NCBI GenBank assembly: GCA_015066385.1
Contig: SVOJ01000002.1
Coordinates: forward strand, 1-64,000
Direction of reading: 5' to 3'
DNA from: Oscillospiraceae bacterium
GTDB taxonomy: Bacteria; Bacillota; Clostridia; Oscillospirales; Acutalibacteraceae
Length of the DNA stretch: 64,000 nucleotides
A model generated the notes under the pieces. It had not been told where the DNA came from and searched no databases. It saw only the letters and a list, made by a program, of their open reading frames with translations. The stretch's first letter is position 1. Every line of letters starts with the position of its first letter. Positions 51,697-60,789 of this stretch are shown here, one piece after another. A program made the translations under genes and the position numbers.

Positions 51697-53016
51697 TTAT
51701 TCACCGCGTTCTCTGATAACCATACGGATCGGCGTGCCTTCCAGACCAAAAACTTCACGGATCTGGTTTTCAATGTAACGCTGATAACTGTAATGGAACA
51801 GATCTTTTTTATTGACAAAACAAACAAATGTTGGCGGTCTTGTAGACGGTTGGGTCATGTAATAAATTTTCAGGCGCTTACCCTTGTCTGTAGGCGGTTG
51901 CACTCTTGCCTGTGCGGCGGCAAGAATTTCATTGAGTTTACCTGTTGTGATACGCATTGCATTCTGGGTATCAACAAATTTGATAAGTTCAAACAAACGG
52001 TCGATTCTTTGACCCGTTTTGGCAGAAATAAAAATAATCGGAGCATAGGACATAAACGAGAAATCATTCATCAGTTTTTTGCGATAGGTGTCCATAGTTG
52101 TACCGTCTTTGACGACAGCATCCCACTTATTGACAGCAATAATACAGGCTTTTCCCTGCTCATGAGCAATACCTGCAACCTTGGAATCCTGCTCTGTGAA
52201 ACCTTCCGTGGCATCGATCATGATAACACAGACCTGTGCGCGTTCAACAGCCGTTACTGCACGCAGAACACTGTAGTGCTCAATATTGTCTTCTACCTTG
52301 GATTTTCTGCGCAGACCTGCCGTATCAATCAACATGAATCTGCCGTGTTTATTCTCAACATACGTATCCGTTGCATCTCTTGTGGTACCTGCAATATTTG
52401 AAACAAGAACACGTTCTTCCCCGCAAACGGAATTGACAAGAGAAGATTTGCCGACATTGGGTTTTCCGATGATGGCGACTTTTATCAGATCATTGTCCTC
52501 ATCATTTTCCGGATACTCCGGAAGGTATTTTAACACCTCATCCAGCAGATCACCCGTACCATGCCCGTGTACGGCAGAAACAGCTACGGGATCACCAAGA
52601 CCAAGGTTATAAAATTCATAAAATTCAGCGGGCGGATCACCGACACGGTCACACTTATTGACACACAATACGATGGGTTTTCCGCTTTTTTGAAGCATGG
52701 TAGCCACTTCCGCATCCGTTGCAACCACACCTGTGCGCAGATCGGTAACAAAAATAATACAATCCGCACTGTCAATTGCCATTTGCGCCTGACGACGCAT
52801 TTGTGAAAGAATAATATCATCCGAATACGGTTCAATACCACCCGTATCCACAATCATAAAAGTACGACCAAGCCACTCACAATCCGCATAAATACGGTCA
52901 CGGGTGACACCGGGGGTGTCATGCACAATCGCGAGGCGCTGGCCGCACAATTTATTGAACAAAGTTGATTTGCCGACATTGGGTCTGCCGACAACGGCAA
53001 CAACCGGTTTTGCCAT
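51697..53016 (-). CDS. der: Ribosome biogenesis GTPase Der (EngA)
   Basis: 439 residues from ATG 53016, nine bases after AGGAGG. Two tandem GTPase domains: GRPNVGKS near residue 8 and GKPNVGKS near 183, each with DTxG and NKxD motifs, then the KH-like C-terminal domain. It is needed for 50S assembly. It directly follows the DUF512 gene. Confidence 0.97.
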   Translation of the reverse strand: MAKPVVAVVGRPNVGKSTLFNKLCGQRLAIVHDTPGVTRDRIYADCEWLGRTFMIVDTGGIEPYSDDIILSQMRRQAQMAIDSADCIIFVTDLRTGVVATDAEVATMLQKSGKPIVLCVNKCDRVGDPPAEFYEFYNLGLGDPVAVSAVHGHGTGDLLDEVLKYLPEYPENDEDNDLIKVAIIGKPNVGKSSLVNSVCGEERVLVSNIAGTTRDATDTYVENKHGRFMLIDTAGLRRKSKVEDNIEHYSVLRAVTAVERAQVCVIMIDATEGFTEQDSKVAGIAHEQGKACIIAVNKWDAVVKDGTTMDTYRKKLMNDFSFMSYAPIIFISAKTGQRIDRLFELIKFVDTQNAMRITTGKLNEILAAAQARVQPPTDKGKRLKIYYMTQPSTRPPTFVCFVNKKDLFHYSYQRYIENQIREVFGLEGTPIRMVIRERGE

Positions 53017-53021
53017 ATTCA

Positions 53022-54347
53022 TCAACCTCCTATCATAGAATAAAGAGCATCAAACAAGTCTGCACCGCCGCAACCGACGGGAATTATTTCCAGACCGACG
53101 GCAGCGGAAATATCTTCAACCGTCAGATCATCCAGAAAAACGGGATCATCTTTACTGCGCAACATAACATCCGGAATCAGAATGCAATTTTCATCAGAAA
53201 TCCGATCCCGTAAGCCGTCGATCAGATCCTTTCCCGTAATCAATCCGGCAACCGTCACGGATTCGCCGAAAAAGTGATTCACGATTTTCTGTACACGGAT
53301 TGTGACATGCGGGAATTTTTGCATAAACATACGAGCAAGCTTGCATATATACGGATAGGCAGCAACACCGGTTGCCAAACCGATCACTTTTTCTTCACCC
53401 TCGACTTCTGATGCCTGTGCAAGTAAATCCGAAAAATCAGACTGCAACAAAGTCAACATACCGACTCCGTTATCCAACTGACAAAAATCCCCGTAATACG
53501 ATACATCCGGCAACTCGCGATCAGCCGCAAGATAAAACTCATCCGCCGCAAACGCAAGTCTTTGTCTTCCGTTTTGCATCAAAGAATTATTGAACGCATC
53601 AATTCTGCGCAACACATCATCTGCAGTTTCTTTTGTATACGCAGTAAGATTATACAAACCTTCGCGGTGTTTTGTAAGGCCGACGGGAACAGCGGCAATA
53701 CTCTGCACATATTCCCCTAAATCCGCCAACGCCTGCAAACTGAAAGACAATTCTTCCCCGTCGTTGATCCACGGACAAAGAACAAGTTGCGTATTCAGCC
53801 GAATTCCGGCATCTGCAAAACGCTTCAACAGTTGTAATGACGTACCTGCATGCGGATTTTTCATCATCTGCACGCGAAGTTCCGGATTCATGGTATGTAC
53901 AGACACATTGATGGGACTGATGTGCATTTTTATAATTCGTTCGACTTCCGATTCTGAAAGTCCCGTCAAAGTAATATAATTACCGAACAAAAAAGAAAGA
54001 CGCGAGTCATCATCTTTAAAATACAGACTGCTTCGCATTCCCTTCGGCATCTGATCCACAAAACAGAAAATACATTTATTCTTACAGGCATGATGACGAT
54101 CCATCAGATACGTATCAAAAGATAATCCAATAGAATCAACATCCCCATTACTCCGGATTTTCCTGTTTTTTTCTTTCCCTTTTGCGTTGCGATAAGTGAT
54201 TTTCAATATATCATCTGTTGCATAAAATCGGTAATCCAACACGTCATTGATCGGATTGCCGTTGATTGCAACAAGACAGTCCCCGTTCCGCATACCTTTG
54301 CGAAAACAGGCAGATCTTTTTTCAACTTTCGCAATTTTAACTGCCAC
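53022..54347 (-). CDS. DUF512 radical SAM protein with N-terminal PDZ-like domain
   Basis: 441 residues. N-terminal PDZ-like segment (about 1-60), then a CxxxCxxC cluster motif in ACKNKCIFCF, and the DUF512 C-terminal region. This family (cyanobacterial/clostridial Fe-S oxidoreductase) sits next to der in many Clostridia. Reaction unknown. Confidence 0.87.
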   Translation of the reverse strand: MAVKIAKVEKRSACFRKGMRNGDCLVAINGNPINDVLDYRFYATDDILKITYRNAKGKEKNRKIRSNGDVDSIGLSFDTYLMDRHHACKNKCIFCFVDQMPKGMRSSLYFKDDDSRLSFLFGNYITLTGLSESEVERIIKMHISPINVSVHTMNPELRVQMMKNPHAGTSLQLLKRFADAGIRLNTQLVLCPWINDGEELSFSLQALADLGEYVQSIAAVPVGLTKHREGLYNLTAYTKETADDVLRRIDAFNNSLMQNGRQRLAFAADEFYLAADRELPDVSYYGDFCQLDNGVGMLTLLQSDFSDLLAQASEVEGEEKVIGLATGVAAYPYICKLARMFMQKFPHVTIRVQKIVNHFFGESVTVAGLITGKDLIDGLRDRISDENCILIPDVMLRSKDDPVFLDDLTVEDISAAVGLEIIPVGCGGADLFDALYSMIGG

Positions 54348-54370
54348 AGGACATCACCTCATTGCACAGC

Positions 54371-54400
54371 AAAAAGGTGGGGAAGTGAGACTTCTCCACC
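54371..54400 (-). terminator. Rho-independent terminator after rpmF
   Basis: GGTGG-GAAGT pairs with ACTTC-CCACC (one mismatch, 3-base loop) and is followed by TTTTT on the minus strand. It lies 36 bases downstream of rpmF and 23 bases before the DUF512 start. Confidence 0.8.
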
Positions 54401-54436
54401 GATTCACACCAAAATAGCGGAATACAGACCAAACAA

Positions 54437-54622
54437 TCAGTCTTCGTCAACAACAACGACCTGTCTGCCGTTGTAGTAACCGCAAGCAGGGCAAAGTCTG
54501 TGAGCTCTCTTGAATTCGCCGCACTTCGGGCATTTATCAAGCTGGGGAGCACTCATTTTCCATACGTTGGAACGTCTGGAATCTCTTCTAGCCTTGGAAA
54601 CTCTTCTTGCAGGAACTGCCAT
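54437..54622 (-). CDS. rpmF: 50S ribosomal protein L32
   Basis: 61 residues. The bL32 start MAVPARRVSKARRDSRR and two CxxC pairs (CPKC and CPAC) of the zinc-binding form are present. It follows the yceD gene, with which it is almost always co-transcribed. Confidence 0.98.
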   Translation of the reverse strand: MAVPARRVSKARRDSRRSNVWKMSAPQLDKCPKCGEFKRAHRLCPACGYYNGRQVVVVDED

Positions 54623-54653
54623 AATTTATAAACCTCCAAATTGTATTACAACT

Positions 54654-55133
54654 TTATTCACCCAACAACTGCTGTAATGCGGCAAGTCGCGGATCAATTT
54701 CTTTTTTACAGCCGCATTCGGCTTCGTTGAGATCAGCACCGCACTGTGAACACAAACCTTTGCAATCATCCTTACATAAAAAGCGGGACGGAATGGCAAG
54801 CCAAATGTCTTCCGTAACCAATTCATCCACAAACAGACGCATGTTTTCAACCTGCACATAAAGATCATCAAAATCTTCATCCTGCATTTCAGTCAAAAGG
54901 ATGTGGTGAATCGGAATGGTGGCATGGCGCACCAATGGCTTGCAACAGAGTGCACACTGTGTTGCATAATCAAACTTTGCTTTGGCTTTCAATGAAACAA
55001 TACCCGTTTTGTTGAAGATTTCGCCGACAACATGAATAGGTGTTGCCATAGCTTCATCTTCGACGGTGTATGAATAATCAATCGGCAGAACAGAACCGTC
55101 ATTATTAAAAATGGATTCAAGTTCAGCAAACAA
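54654..55133 (-). CDS. yceD: DUF177/YceD family protein
   Basis: 159 residues. It has the DUF177 core and two cysteine clusters (CALCC; CKDDCKGLCSQCGADLNEAECGC) typical of YceD, a protein associated with 23S rRNA accumulation in bacteria and plants. The TTG start is 7 bases after GAGGTG. A perfect promoter lies at 55199-55227. Confidence 0.92.
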   Translation of the reverse strand: MFAELESIFNNDGSVLPIDYSYTVEDEAMATPIHVVGEIFNKTGIVSLKAKAKFDYATQCALCCKPLVRHATIPIHHILLTEMQDEDFDDLYVQVENMRLFVDELVTEDIWLAIPSRFLCKDDCKGLCSQCGADLNEAECGCKKEIDPRLAALQQLLGE

Positions 55134-55198
55134 CGATCTTCACCTCATATATTGTATTCAGTCATGCAACAGCACAACAGAAAGCAAAAGCAACAAGT

Positions 55199-55227
55199 AT
55201 TATATATGTTTCAATTGCTTTTGTCAA
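55199..55227 (-). promoter_or_regulatory. Consensus sigma-A promoter of yceD-rpmF
   Basis: Minus strand TTGACA (55222-55227), 17 bases, TATAAT (55199-55204). All twelve hexamer positions match consensus. The predicted leader is about 60 bases long. Confidence 0.87.
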
Positions 55228-55266
55228 CTATTATTTTTCAAAAAATGACAAGACAATCAGCAATTA

Positions 55267-55683
55267 TCAGATAATTTCACAGGAATTAAGAATCTTCTGG
55301 GGAAGATTTTCAACATCAGTGGAAACTGTGAACACAAAATTAGTGTCGCTGACGGCACCAAGTCTTGCAACTTTTTCCAAAAATACGGAAAGTGCTTCAT
55401 AATCTTTACCGCCGATTTTCAGTGTAGCATCTACAAGAATATCGGTAATATCGTGATCACCTGCGCAGATTCCGCACAGCAGACCGTAAAAAGCATCATA
55501 TCCGCAGATTCCGTAGGCATCCGTAGCAACAAGACGGACTTTATAACTGAGTTGGAAACGAAGAAGATCTTCCTTTTCAATGCAAATAACATTGCCTTTA
55601 GATGCAGCCAGAGCATTGTTGACACAATCGATCAATCTCTTTGTTTTGCCGCTGCCTTTTCCTCCGACGAGTAACTTAACCAT
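55267..55683 (-). CDS. Small P-loop ATP-binding protein of unknown function
   Basis: 138 residues. It begins with a Walker A motif, GGKGSGKT (about 7-14). A hydrophobic strand ending in an Asp (DITDILVDATLKIGG) could be the Walker B. It is too short to have all domains of a usual ATPase and has no membrane segment. I do not recognise a named family; automated pipelines sometimes call similar clostridial proteins PilT-like, which the sequence does not support. It follows pgi after a 31-base gap. Confidence 0.7.
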   Translation of the reverse strand: MVKLLVGGKGSGKTKRLIDCVNNALAASKGNVICIEKEDLLRFQLSYKVRLVATDAYGICGYDAFYGLLCGICAGDHDITDILVDATLKIGGKDYEALSVFLEKVARLGAVSDTNFVFTVSTDVENLPQKILNSCEII

Positions 55684-55714
55684 AATAAATCAAATCCTTT
55701 CTTTTTTAAATGTA

Positions 55715-57058
55715 TTAACCGAGTCTGTCAGACAATTCAGCCGCCAGCTCTTCATATCCTTTTTTACCGATCAGGGCGAACATATTCTTTTTATAACTTT
55801 CAACACCGGGCTGATCAAACGGGTTGACCCCGAGAATGTAACCCGAAATTGCACAGGCTTTTTCAAAGAAGTAAATCATTTCACCGAGCGTATAAGCAGA
55901 CATTTCATCTGCTTCAAGAACGATATTGGGAACACCGCCGTCCGTATGCGCAAGAACAGTCCCTTCAAAAGCCTTACGATTGACATAAGACAATGTCTTT
56001 CCGGCAAGGAAGTTGAGCCCGTCTGCATTTTCTTCGTCTTCTTCTATGACAATATCCGTCTTTGATTTGTCAAAAGTAACAACCGTTTCAAACAGATTGC
56101 GCAAACCTTCCTGCACATACTGCCCGAGAGAATGCAAATCTGTTGAATAGATGGCAGAAGACGGGAAAATACCCTTGTTCTCTTTGCCTTCACTTTCCCC
56201 GAACAACTGCTTGAACCATTCATTCATCAAAGTGAAATCAGGCTCATAACAAACCATCATTTCCGTGGTCTTTCCGGCTCTGTAAAGAATGTTACGGATC
56301 GCAGCATATTTATAGCAATCATTTTTTGCAATATCGGTTTCGCAATATCTGTTCATTGCATCTGCGGCACCCTGCATCAAAGCATCAATATCAACACCTG
56401 CTGCAGCAATAGGCAACAGACCGACAGCAGTAAGAACGGAATATCTGCCGCCGACATCATCGGGAACGACAAATTCGGCATAACCTTCTCTGTCGGCAAG
56501 TGATTTAAGTGTACCTTTCGCCTTGTCGGTCGTCACATAAATGCGACCGACCGCTTCTTTTTTTCCGTATTTTTTCTCAAGCAGACTTTTGAACAATCTG
56601 AAGGCAATGGCAGGTTCCGTTGTAGTTCCCGATTTGGAAATGACATTAACGGAAAAATCATGATTTTCACAGTATGCCAATACCTCATTGATTTCAGTCG
56701 GGCTGATGGAGTTGCCGCAGAAAAAGATTTTCGGGGAATCATCACAAACAATATTATAGTTTTTAGAACGGCAAAACTCAATAGCGGCTCTTGCCCCGAG
56801 ATAACTTCCGCCGATGCCGATAACAACAAGGGCTTGCGAGTCATTGCGGATCTTTGCAGCAGATTCTTTGATGCGAGTGAATTCTTCTTTATCGTAATCA
56901 ACGGGCAAAGTCAACCAACCGTGAAAATCTTTGCCGGCTGCATTTTCTTTCTTTTCATAAAGGAAAGCATGTGCCTTTTCGACTTCGGGTTGCATATTTT
57001 CAAAGTCTTTGCAGGTGACAAATGAGTCAAGGTATTTGCAATTAAGCTTCAGGGACAT
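55715..57058 (-). CDS. pgi: Glucose-6-phosphate isomerase
   Basis: 447 residues from ATG 57058, ten bases after GGAGG (an in-frame ATG 30 codons upstream lacks support because the promoter lies there). Sugar isomerase motifs [36 protein letters not shown] and the C-terminal catalytic region are present. It interconverts glucose-6-phosphate and fructose-6-phosphate. Confidence 0.97.
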   Translation of the reverse strand: MSLKLNCKYLDSFVTCKDFENMQPEVEKAHAFLYEKKENAAGKDFHGWLTLPVDYDKEEFTRIKESAAKIRNDSQALVVIGIGGSYLGARAAIEFCRSKNYNIVCDDSPKIFFCGNSISPTEINEVLAYCENHDFSVNVISKSGTTTEPAIAFRLFKSLLEKKYGKKEAVGRIYVTTDKAKGTLKSLADREGYAEFVVPDDVGGRYSVLTAVGLLPIAAAGVDIDALMQGAADAMNRYCETDIAKNDCYKYAAIRNILYRAGKTTEMMVCYEPDFTLMNEWFKQLFGESEGKENKGIFPSSAIYSTDLHSLGQYVQEGLRNLFETVVTFDKSKTDIVIEEDEENADGLNFLAGKTLSYVNRKAFEGTVLAHTDGGVPNIVLEADEMSAYTLGEMIYFFEKACAISGYILGVNPFDQPGVESYKKNMFALIGKKGYEELAAELSDRLG

Positions 57059-57095
57059 AAACTCGAATTCCTCCGGAATGTATATAGATGTAAGA

Positions 57096-57124
57096 ATTGT
57101 ACTATAAATTGAACAATAATGCAA
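57096..57124 (-). promoter_or_regulatory. Sigma-A promoter of pgi
   Basis: Minus strand TTGCAT (57119-57124), 17 bases, TACAAT (57096-57101). It is divergent from the plus-strand promoter at 57179-57207, the two -35 boxes being about 55 bases apart. Confidence 0.75.
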
Positions 57125-57178
57125 GTAAATTATTAAAATATTTTTCACTTTTTTTGAACATTAAATTTATATATATCC

Positions 57179-57207
57179 TTGTTTTTATTCTTAAAAATTG
57201 GTATAAT
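57179..57207 (+). promoter_or_regulatory. Sigma-A promoter of the divIVA-like/fumarase beta/pcrA operon
   Basis: TTGTTT (57179-57184), 17 bases, TATAAT (57202-57207). The start codon at 57240 is about 26 bases after the predicted transcription start. Confidence 0.72.
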
Positions 57208-57239
57208 GACAAAAAAATATGCCTTGCGGAGGAATTACA

Positions 57240-57776
57240 ATGCGAGAGGACATGAAATTCAGAAATGCGGTCAACGGTTTCAACAAAACCGACGTAATGA
57301 CTTGCATTGAAACACTGTTGAAGGAAAATGTAGAACAGAAACAAAAAATAAAGGAGTTGGAAGAACAACTCTGCGATTGCCAGGCATCCCTTGCACAAGC
57401 AAAAGAAGAAACCCAGAATAAAGATATGTGCGCCGAGTGCGATGCCGCCAAAGTTGCGCAGGCACAATTGGGTGCTGCCATGATGGATGCAAAGCGTTTT
57501 TCGGAACTGATTCTCAAAGAAGCGAACGACAAATCCGCACAAGTGCTCAACAATGCTCTGGCGGATGTTACGGATGCGACCGAAACCGCAAACGGACTTT
57601 CCGAATCACTCAAAGCTGCAAAAGAAAATTTTGCAACCATTCTGGATTCATTGCAGGATGAATTGGCTACGATTATTCTTTCTTTCATGGACTTCCGCAC
57701 AGATCTTGAAAAGAAAGGTGAAAAATTCAATTATTCTACCGATTTTGCCGCTATGGCAACAGGTGAAAATCAATGA
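57240..57776 (+). CDS. DivIVA-like coiled-coil protein
   Basis: 178 residues from ATG 57240, six bases after GGAGG. The N-terminus MKFRNAVNGFNKTDVMTCIE matches the DivIVA-type motif (FR-GFN--DV--YI-), followed by a coiled coil (about 22-50), a cysteine cluster (CDC, CAECDAA) and a second helical part. DivIVA proteins mark curved membrane and division sites; this short form may act in division or cell shape. It overlaps the next gene by 4 bases. Confidence 0.72.
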   Translation: MREDMKFRNAVNGFNKTDVMTCIETLLKENVEQKQKIKELEEQLCDCQASLAQAKEETQNKDMCAECDAAKVAQAQLGAAMMDAKRFSELILKEANDKSAQVLNNALADVTDATETANGLSESLKAAKENFATILDSLQDELATIILSFMDFRTDLEKKGEKFNYSTDFAAMATGENQ

Positions 57777-58321
57777 GCACAACACAACCCTTTTACGTAC
57801 ACACTGACTCTGTCAGAAAAGATATACAGAACTTGCACGCAGGTGATGCCGTCATGCTCAGCGGAACCATCTACACGGCAAGGGATGCGGCACATAAAAA
57901 ACTATGTGCAATGATTGCCGATCAGCAGCCATTGCCGATTGAATTGCAGGATGCCGTTATTTATTACGCAGGACCGACGCCGACAAAAGATAACGGACAG
58001 ATCGGTTCGATCGGCCCGACAACGTCCTCAAGAATGGATGCTTTTGCACCGACATTACTTGCAAACGGTCTTGCACTTATGATCGGCAAGGGCACCCGCA
58101 ATGAAGCCGTATGCAATGCAATTATCAACAATAAGGCGGCTTATTTCTGTGCTGCCGGCGGGCTTGGCGCACTTATCAGCAAAAGCATTCTCAATTGCAA
58201 GGAAATTGCATTCCCCGAACTGGGGTGCGAAAGTATAAAAAAACTGACCGTAGAAAACATGCCACTTATTGCGGCAATTCTTCCGAACGGGGAAAATATT
58301 TTTAACAGACAGGATACATAA
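57773..58321 (+). CDS. Fumarase/L-tartrate dehydratase beta subunit (class I, Fe-S type)
   Basis: 182 residues of the FumA C-terminal/TtdB domain family, with GDAVMLSGTIYTARDAAHK and GPTTSSRMDAF. The beta subunit supplies substrate-binding residues to an [4Fe-4S] alpha subunit. No alpha subunit is adjacent or elsewhere in this window, which is unusual. It is inserted between a DivIVA-like gene and pcrA, overlapping both. Confidence 0.88.
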   Translation: MSTTQPFYVHTDSVRKDIQNLHAGDAVMLSGTIYTARDAAHKKLCAMIADQQPLPIELQDAVIYYAGPTPTKDNGQIGSIGPTTSSRMDAFAPTLLANGLALMIGKGTRNEAVCNAIINNKAAYFCAAGGLGALISKSILNCKEIAFPELGCESIKKLTVENMPLIAAILPNGENIFNRQDT

Positions 58322-60789
58322 TGACGCATTCAAAAATTATTGAATTAAGAAAAAAAATTATCGAAAAAGATTTTTCAAGAGTCAACAAGGAACAGTTCAA
58401 AGCCATTACATCCGTTAACGGTCCGTTGCTGATCCTGGCAGGTGCGGGAAGCGGAAAAACTACTGTTATTGTAAATCGTATTGCCTGCATGCTCCGTTAC
58501 GGCAATGCTTATAACAGCTCTTTTGTTGATGAGTGGACATCGGAACAAGATGTTGATGCCATGCAAAGATATCTTGACGGCGATACAGGTGCATATGATG
58601 ATGTTGCCCGTCTGCTGCGTGTGGATGCACCGAAGCCGTGGCAGATTTTAGCCATTACATTCACAAACAAGGCAGCAGGGGAACTGAAAGAGCGATTGCA
58701 GAAAATGCTCGGTGATGATGCGGGAAACGACATCTGGGCAAGCACATTCCATTCCGCTTGTGTCAGAATTCTTCGCAGAGAATGTGAAAAAATCGGTTAT
58801 ACCTCTCATTATACCATTTATGATACAGATGACTCAAAACGTGTCATCAAAGACTGCCAACAACATTTCGGTATTGATGATAAGCATCTTCCTGTCAAAG
58901 CTATCCTGAACATGATCAGCCGTGCGAAGGACTCTTTGATTGATGCGGAAGAATTTGCCAAAAATGCAGGCGGTGATGTACGGGCACAACAGGTTGCAAA
59001 AGTGTATGCAAGATATCAACAGCAATTGCAGGCGGCAGATGCAATGGATTTTGATGACATCATTGTCAACACCGTACGTCTGCTTGAAAACAATCCGGAC
59101 ACCCTCGATTATTATAGAAATCGTTTTAAATATATTCTTGTTGATGAATATCAGGATACAAACCATGCACAGTACAGACTTGTCAGCCTTTTGGCGGGCG
59201 GGCATCACAACCTGTGCGTTGTCGGCGATGACGACCAGAGCATTTACCGCTTCCGTGGTGCAACCATTGAAAATATTCTTTCTTTTGAAGAGCAGTTTGC
59301 CGACACAACGGTTATTCGCCTTGAACAGAATTACCGCTCCACGCCGAGCATTCTTGCGGCTGCCAATGCCGTTATTCAGAACAATACCGAACGCAAAGGC
59401 AAAAATTTATGGACAAGCAGGCCTGACAAAGACAAAATCATTCTGAAAACCTGCGACAGTGATATTCTTGAGGGCATTTTTGTTGCCGATACCATTGTCA
59501 ATAACTCGTCAGACGGATATTCCTTCTCCGATCAGGCTGTTTTATATCGCATGAATGCACAATCCAACAACGTAGAACGTGCACTTGTCAAAGCAGGTAT
59601 CCCCTATCGCATCATCGGCGGTCATCGCTTTTATGACCGAAAAGAAATCAAGGATGCACTCGCTTACCTTGCCGTTATTTCCAACCCTGCCGATACGGTA
59701 CGTCTGCGCCGCATTATCAATGAGCCAAAACGCGGCATCGGTGAAACCACTGTAACAAGAGCCATTGACTTTGCAGGTCGTCTGGGGATTTCTGTTTTCG
59801 AAGTTATGCGCACAGCCGATGAATTTGCAGACCTTGCAAGAAGTGCAAAAAAATTAAACGAATTCTGCAATATGATTGACCGCTTCCGTGCTTTGCGAGC
59901 AACGGAACCCGCATCACAACTGTTCCGTATTGTCATGAACGAAACGGGGTATATTCAATCCTTGGCCGCTGATCCCGCAACCATGGAAGAACGGTGCGCA
60001 AACTTAGATGAATTGTTTGCAAACATGGTACGTTTTGAAGAAGAAAACGGAGAAAATGCAACGTTGGAAGGCTTCCTTGAAGAAGTATCCCTTCTGACCG
60101 ATATAGACAATTACAATGCAGATCTTGATACCGTTACATTAATGACCATGCATGCCGCAAAAGGTCTTGAGTTTCCTTGTGTATATATTGTCGGCATGGA
60201 AAACGGCATCTTCCCCGGTATGCAATCCATGATCAATGAAGCAGATATGGAAGAAGAACGACGTCTTGCCTATGTCGGTATTACAAGAGCGAAAGACAGA
60301 TTGTATCTTCTCAATGCCGCAAGCCGTATGCTGTACGGTAAGACCACATCCAATCCGCCTTCGCAATTTTTGAAAGAAATTCCGACAAATCTCATCGAAG
60401 ACAGAACCGAAAAAAGAAGATCCCCCTACGGTGCTTCTGTCAGTTATGGATCGACAAGCAGTGGTTACACAGGCAGTGGTAATTACAACAGCGGTTATTC
60501 ACAACCGCGCCGCGAGCGATATGCCGATATTCCCGATGATGACCGGAATTATCATCCGCAAAAAAAAGCCGTCAATTACGGTTTTTCAGGTATGGGCTCG
60601 TCATCTGCACAAAATAATACACCTGCCCCGGATTTCAAGGCAGGTGATGCTGTCAGACATAAAAAGTTCGGTGACGGTTTCATTCTTACCGCAACCGCAT
60701 TGGGAAATGATCAACTTTTAGAAGTTGCATTTGATTCCTGCGGTACGAAAAAACTGATGGCAAAAGCCGCAAAACTGGAAAAGATTTAA
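58321..60789 (+). CDS. pcrA: UvrD/PcrA-type superfamily 1 DNA helicase
   Basis: 822 residues. Walker A AGAGSGKT (about 40-47), motif Ia AITFTNKAA (about 111-119), DEYQDTN, QNYRS and VTLMTMHAAKGLEF are present. Between Walker A and motif Ia an extra about 45 residues (about 60-105) are inserted. The C-terminus has a Gly/Ser/Tyr-rich linker and a Tudor-like module (GDAVRHKKFGDGFI) for RNA polymerase contact. It unwinds DNA in repair and removes protein roadblocks. The start overlaps the preceding stop (TAATG). Confidence 0.95.
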   Translation: MTHSKIIELRKKIIEKDFSRVNKEQFKAITSVNGPLLILAGAGSGKTTVIVNRIACMLRYGNAYNSSFVDEWTSEQDVDAMQRYLDGDTGAYDDVARLLRVDAPKPWQILAITFTNKAAGELKERLQKMLGDDAGNDIWASTFHSACVRILRRECEKIGYTSHYTIYDTDDSKRVIKDCQQHFGIDDKHLPVKAILNMISRAKDSLIDAEEFAKNAGGDVRAQQVAKVYARYQQQLQAADAMDFDDIIVNTVRLLENNPDTLDYYRNRFKYILVDEYQDTNHAQYRLVSLLAGGHHNLCVVGDDDQSIYRFRGATIENILSFEEQFADTTVIRLEQNYRSTPSILAAANAVIQNNTERKGKNLWTSRPDKDKIILKTCDSDILEGIFVADTIVNNSSDGYSFSDQAVLYRMNAQSNNVERALVKAGIPYRIIGGHRFYDRKEIKDALAYLAVISNPADTVRLRRIINEPKRGIGETTVTRAIDFAGRLGISVFEVMRTADEFADLARSAKKLNEFCNMIDRFRALRATEPASQLFRIVMNETGYIQSLAADPATMEERCANLDELFANMVRFEEENGENATLEGFLEEVSLLTDIDNYNADLDTVTLMTMHAAKGLEFPCVYIVGMENGIFPGMQSMINEADMEEERRLAYVGITRAKDRLYLLNAASRMLYGKTTSNPPSQFLKEIPTNLIEDRTEKRRSPYGASVSYGSTSSGYTGSGNYNSGYSQPRRERYADIPDDDRNYHPQKKAVNYGFSGMGSSSAQNNTPAPDFKAGDAVRHKKFGDGFILTATALGNDQLLEVAFDSCGTKKLMAKAAKLEKI

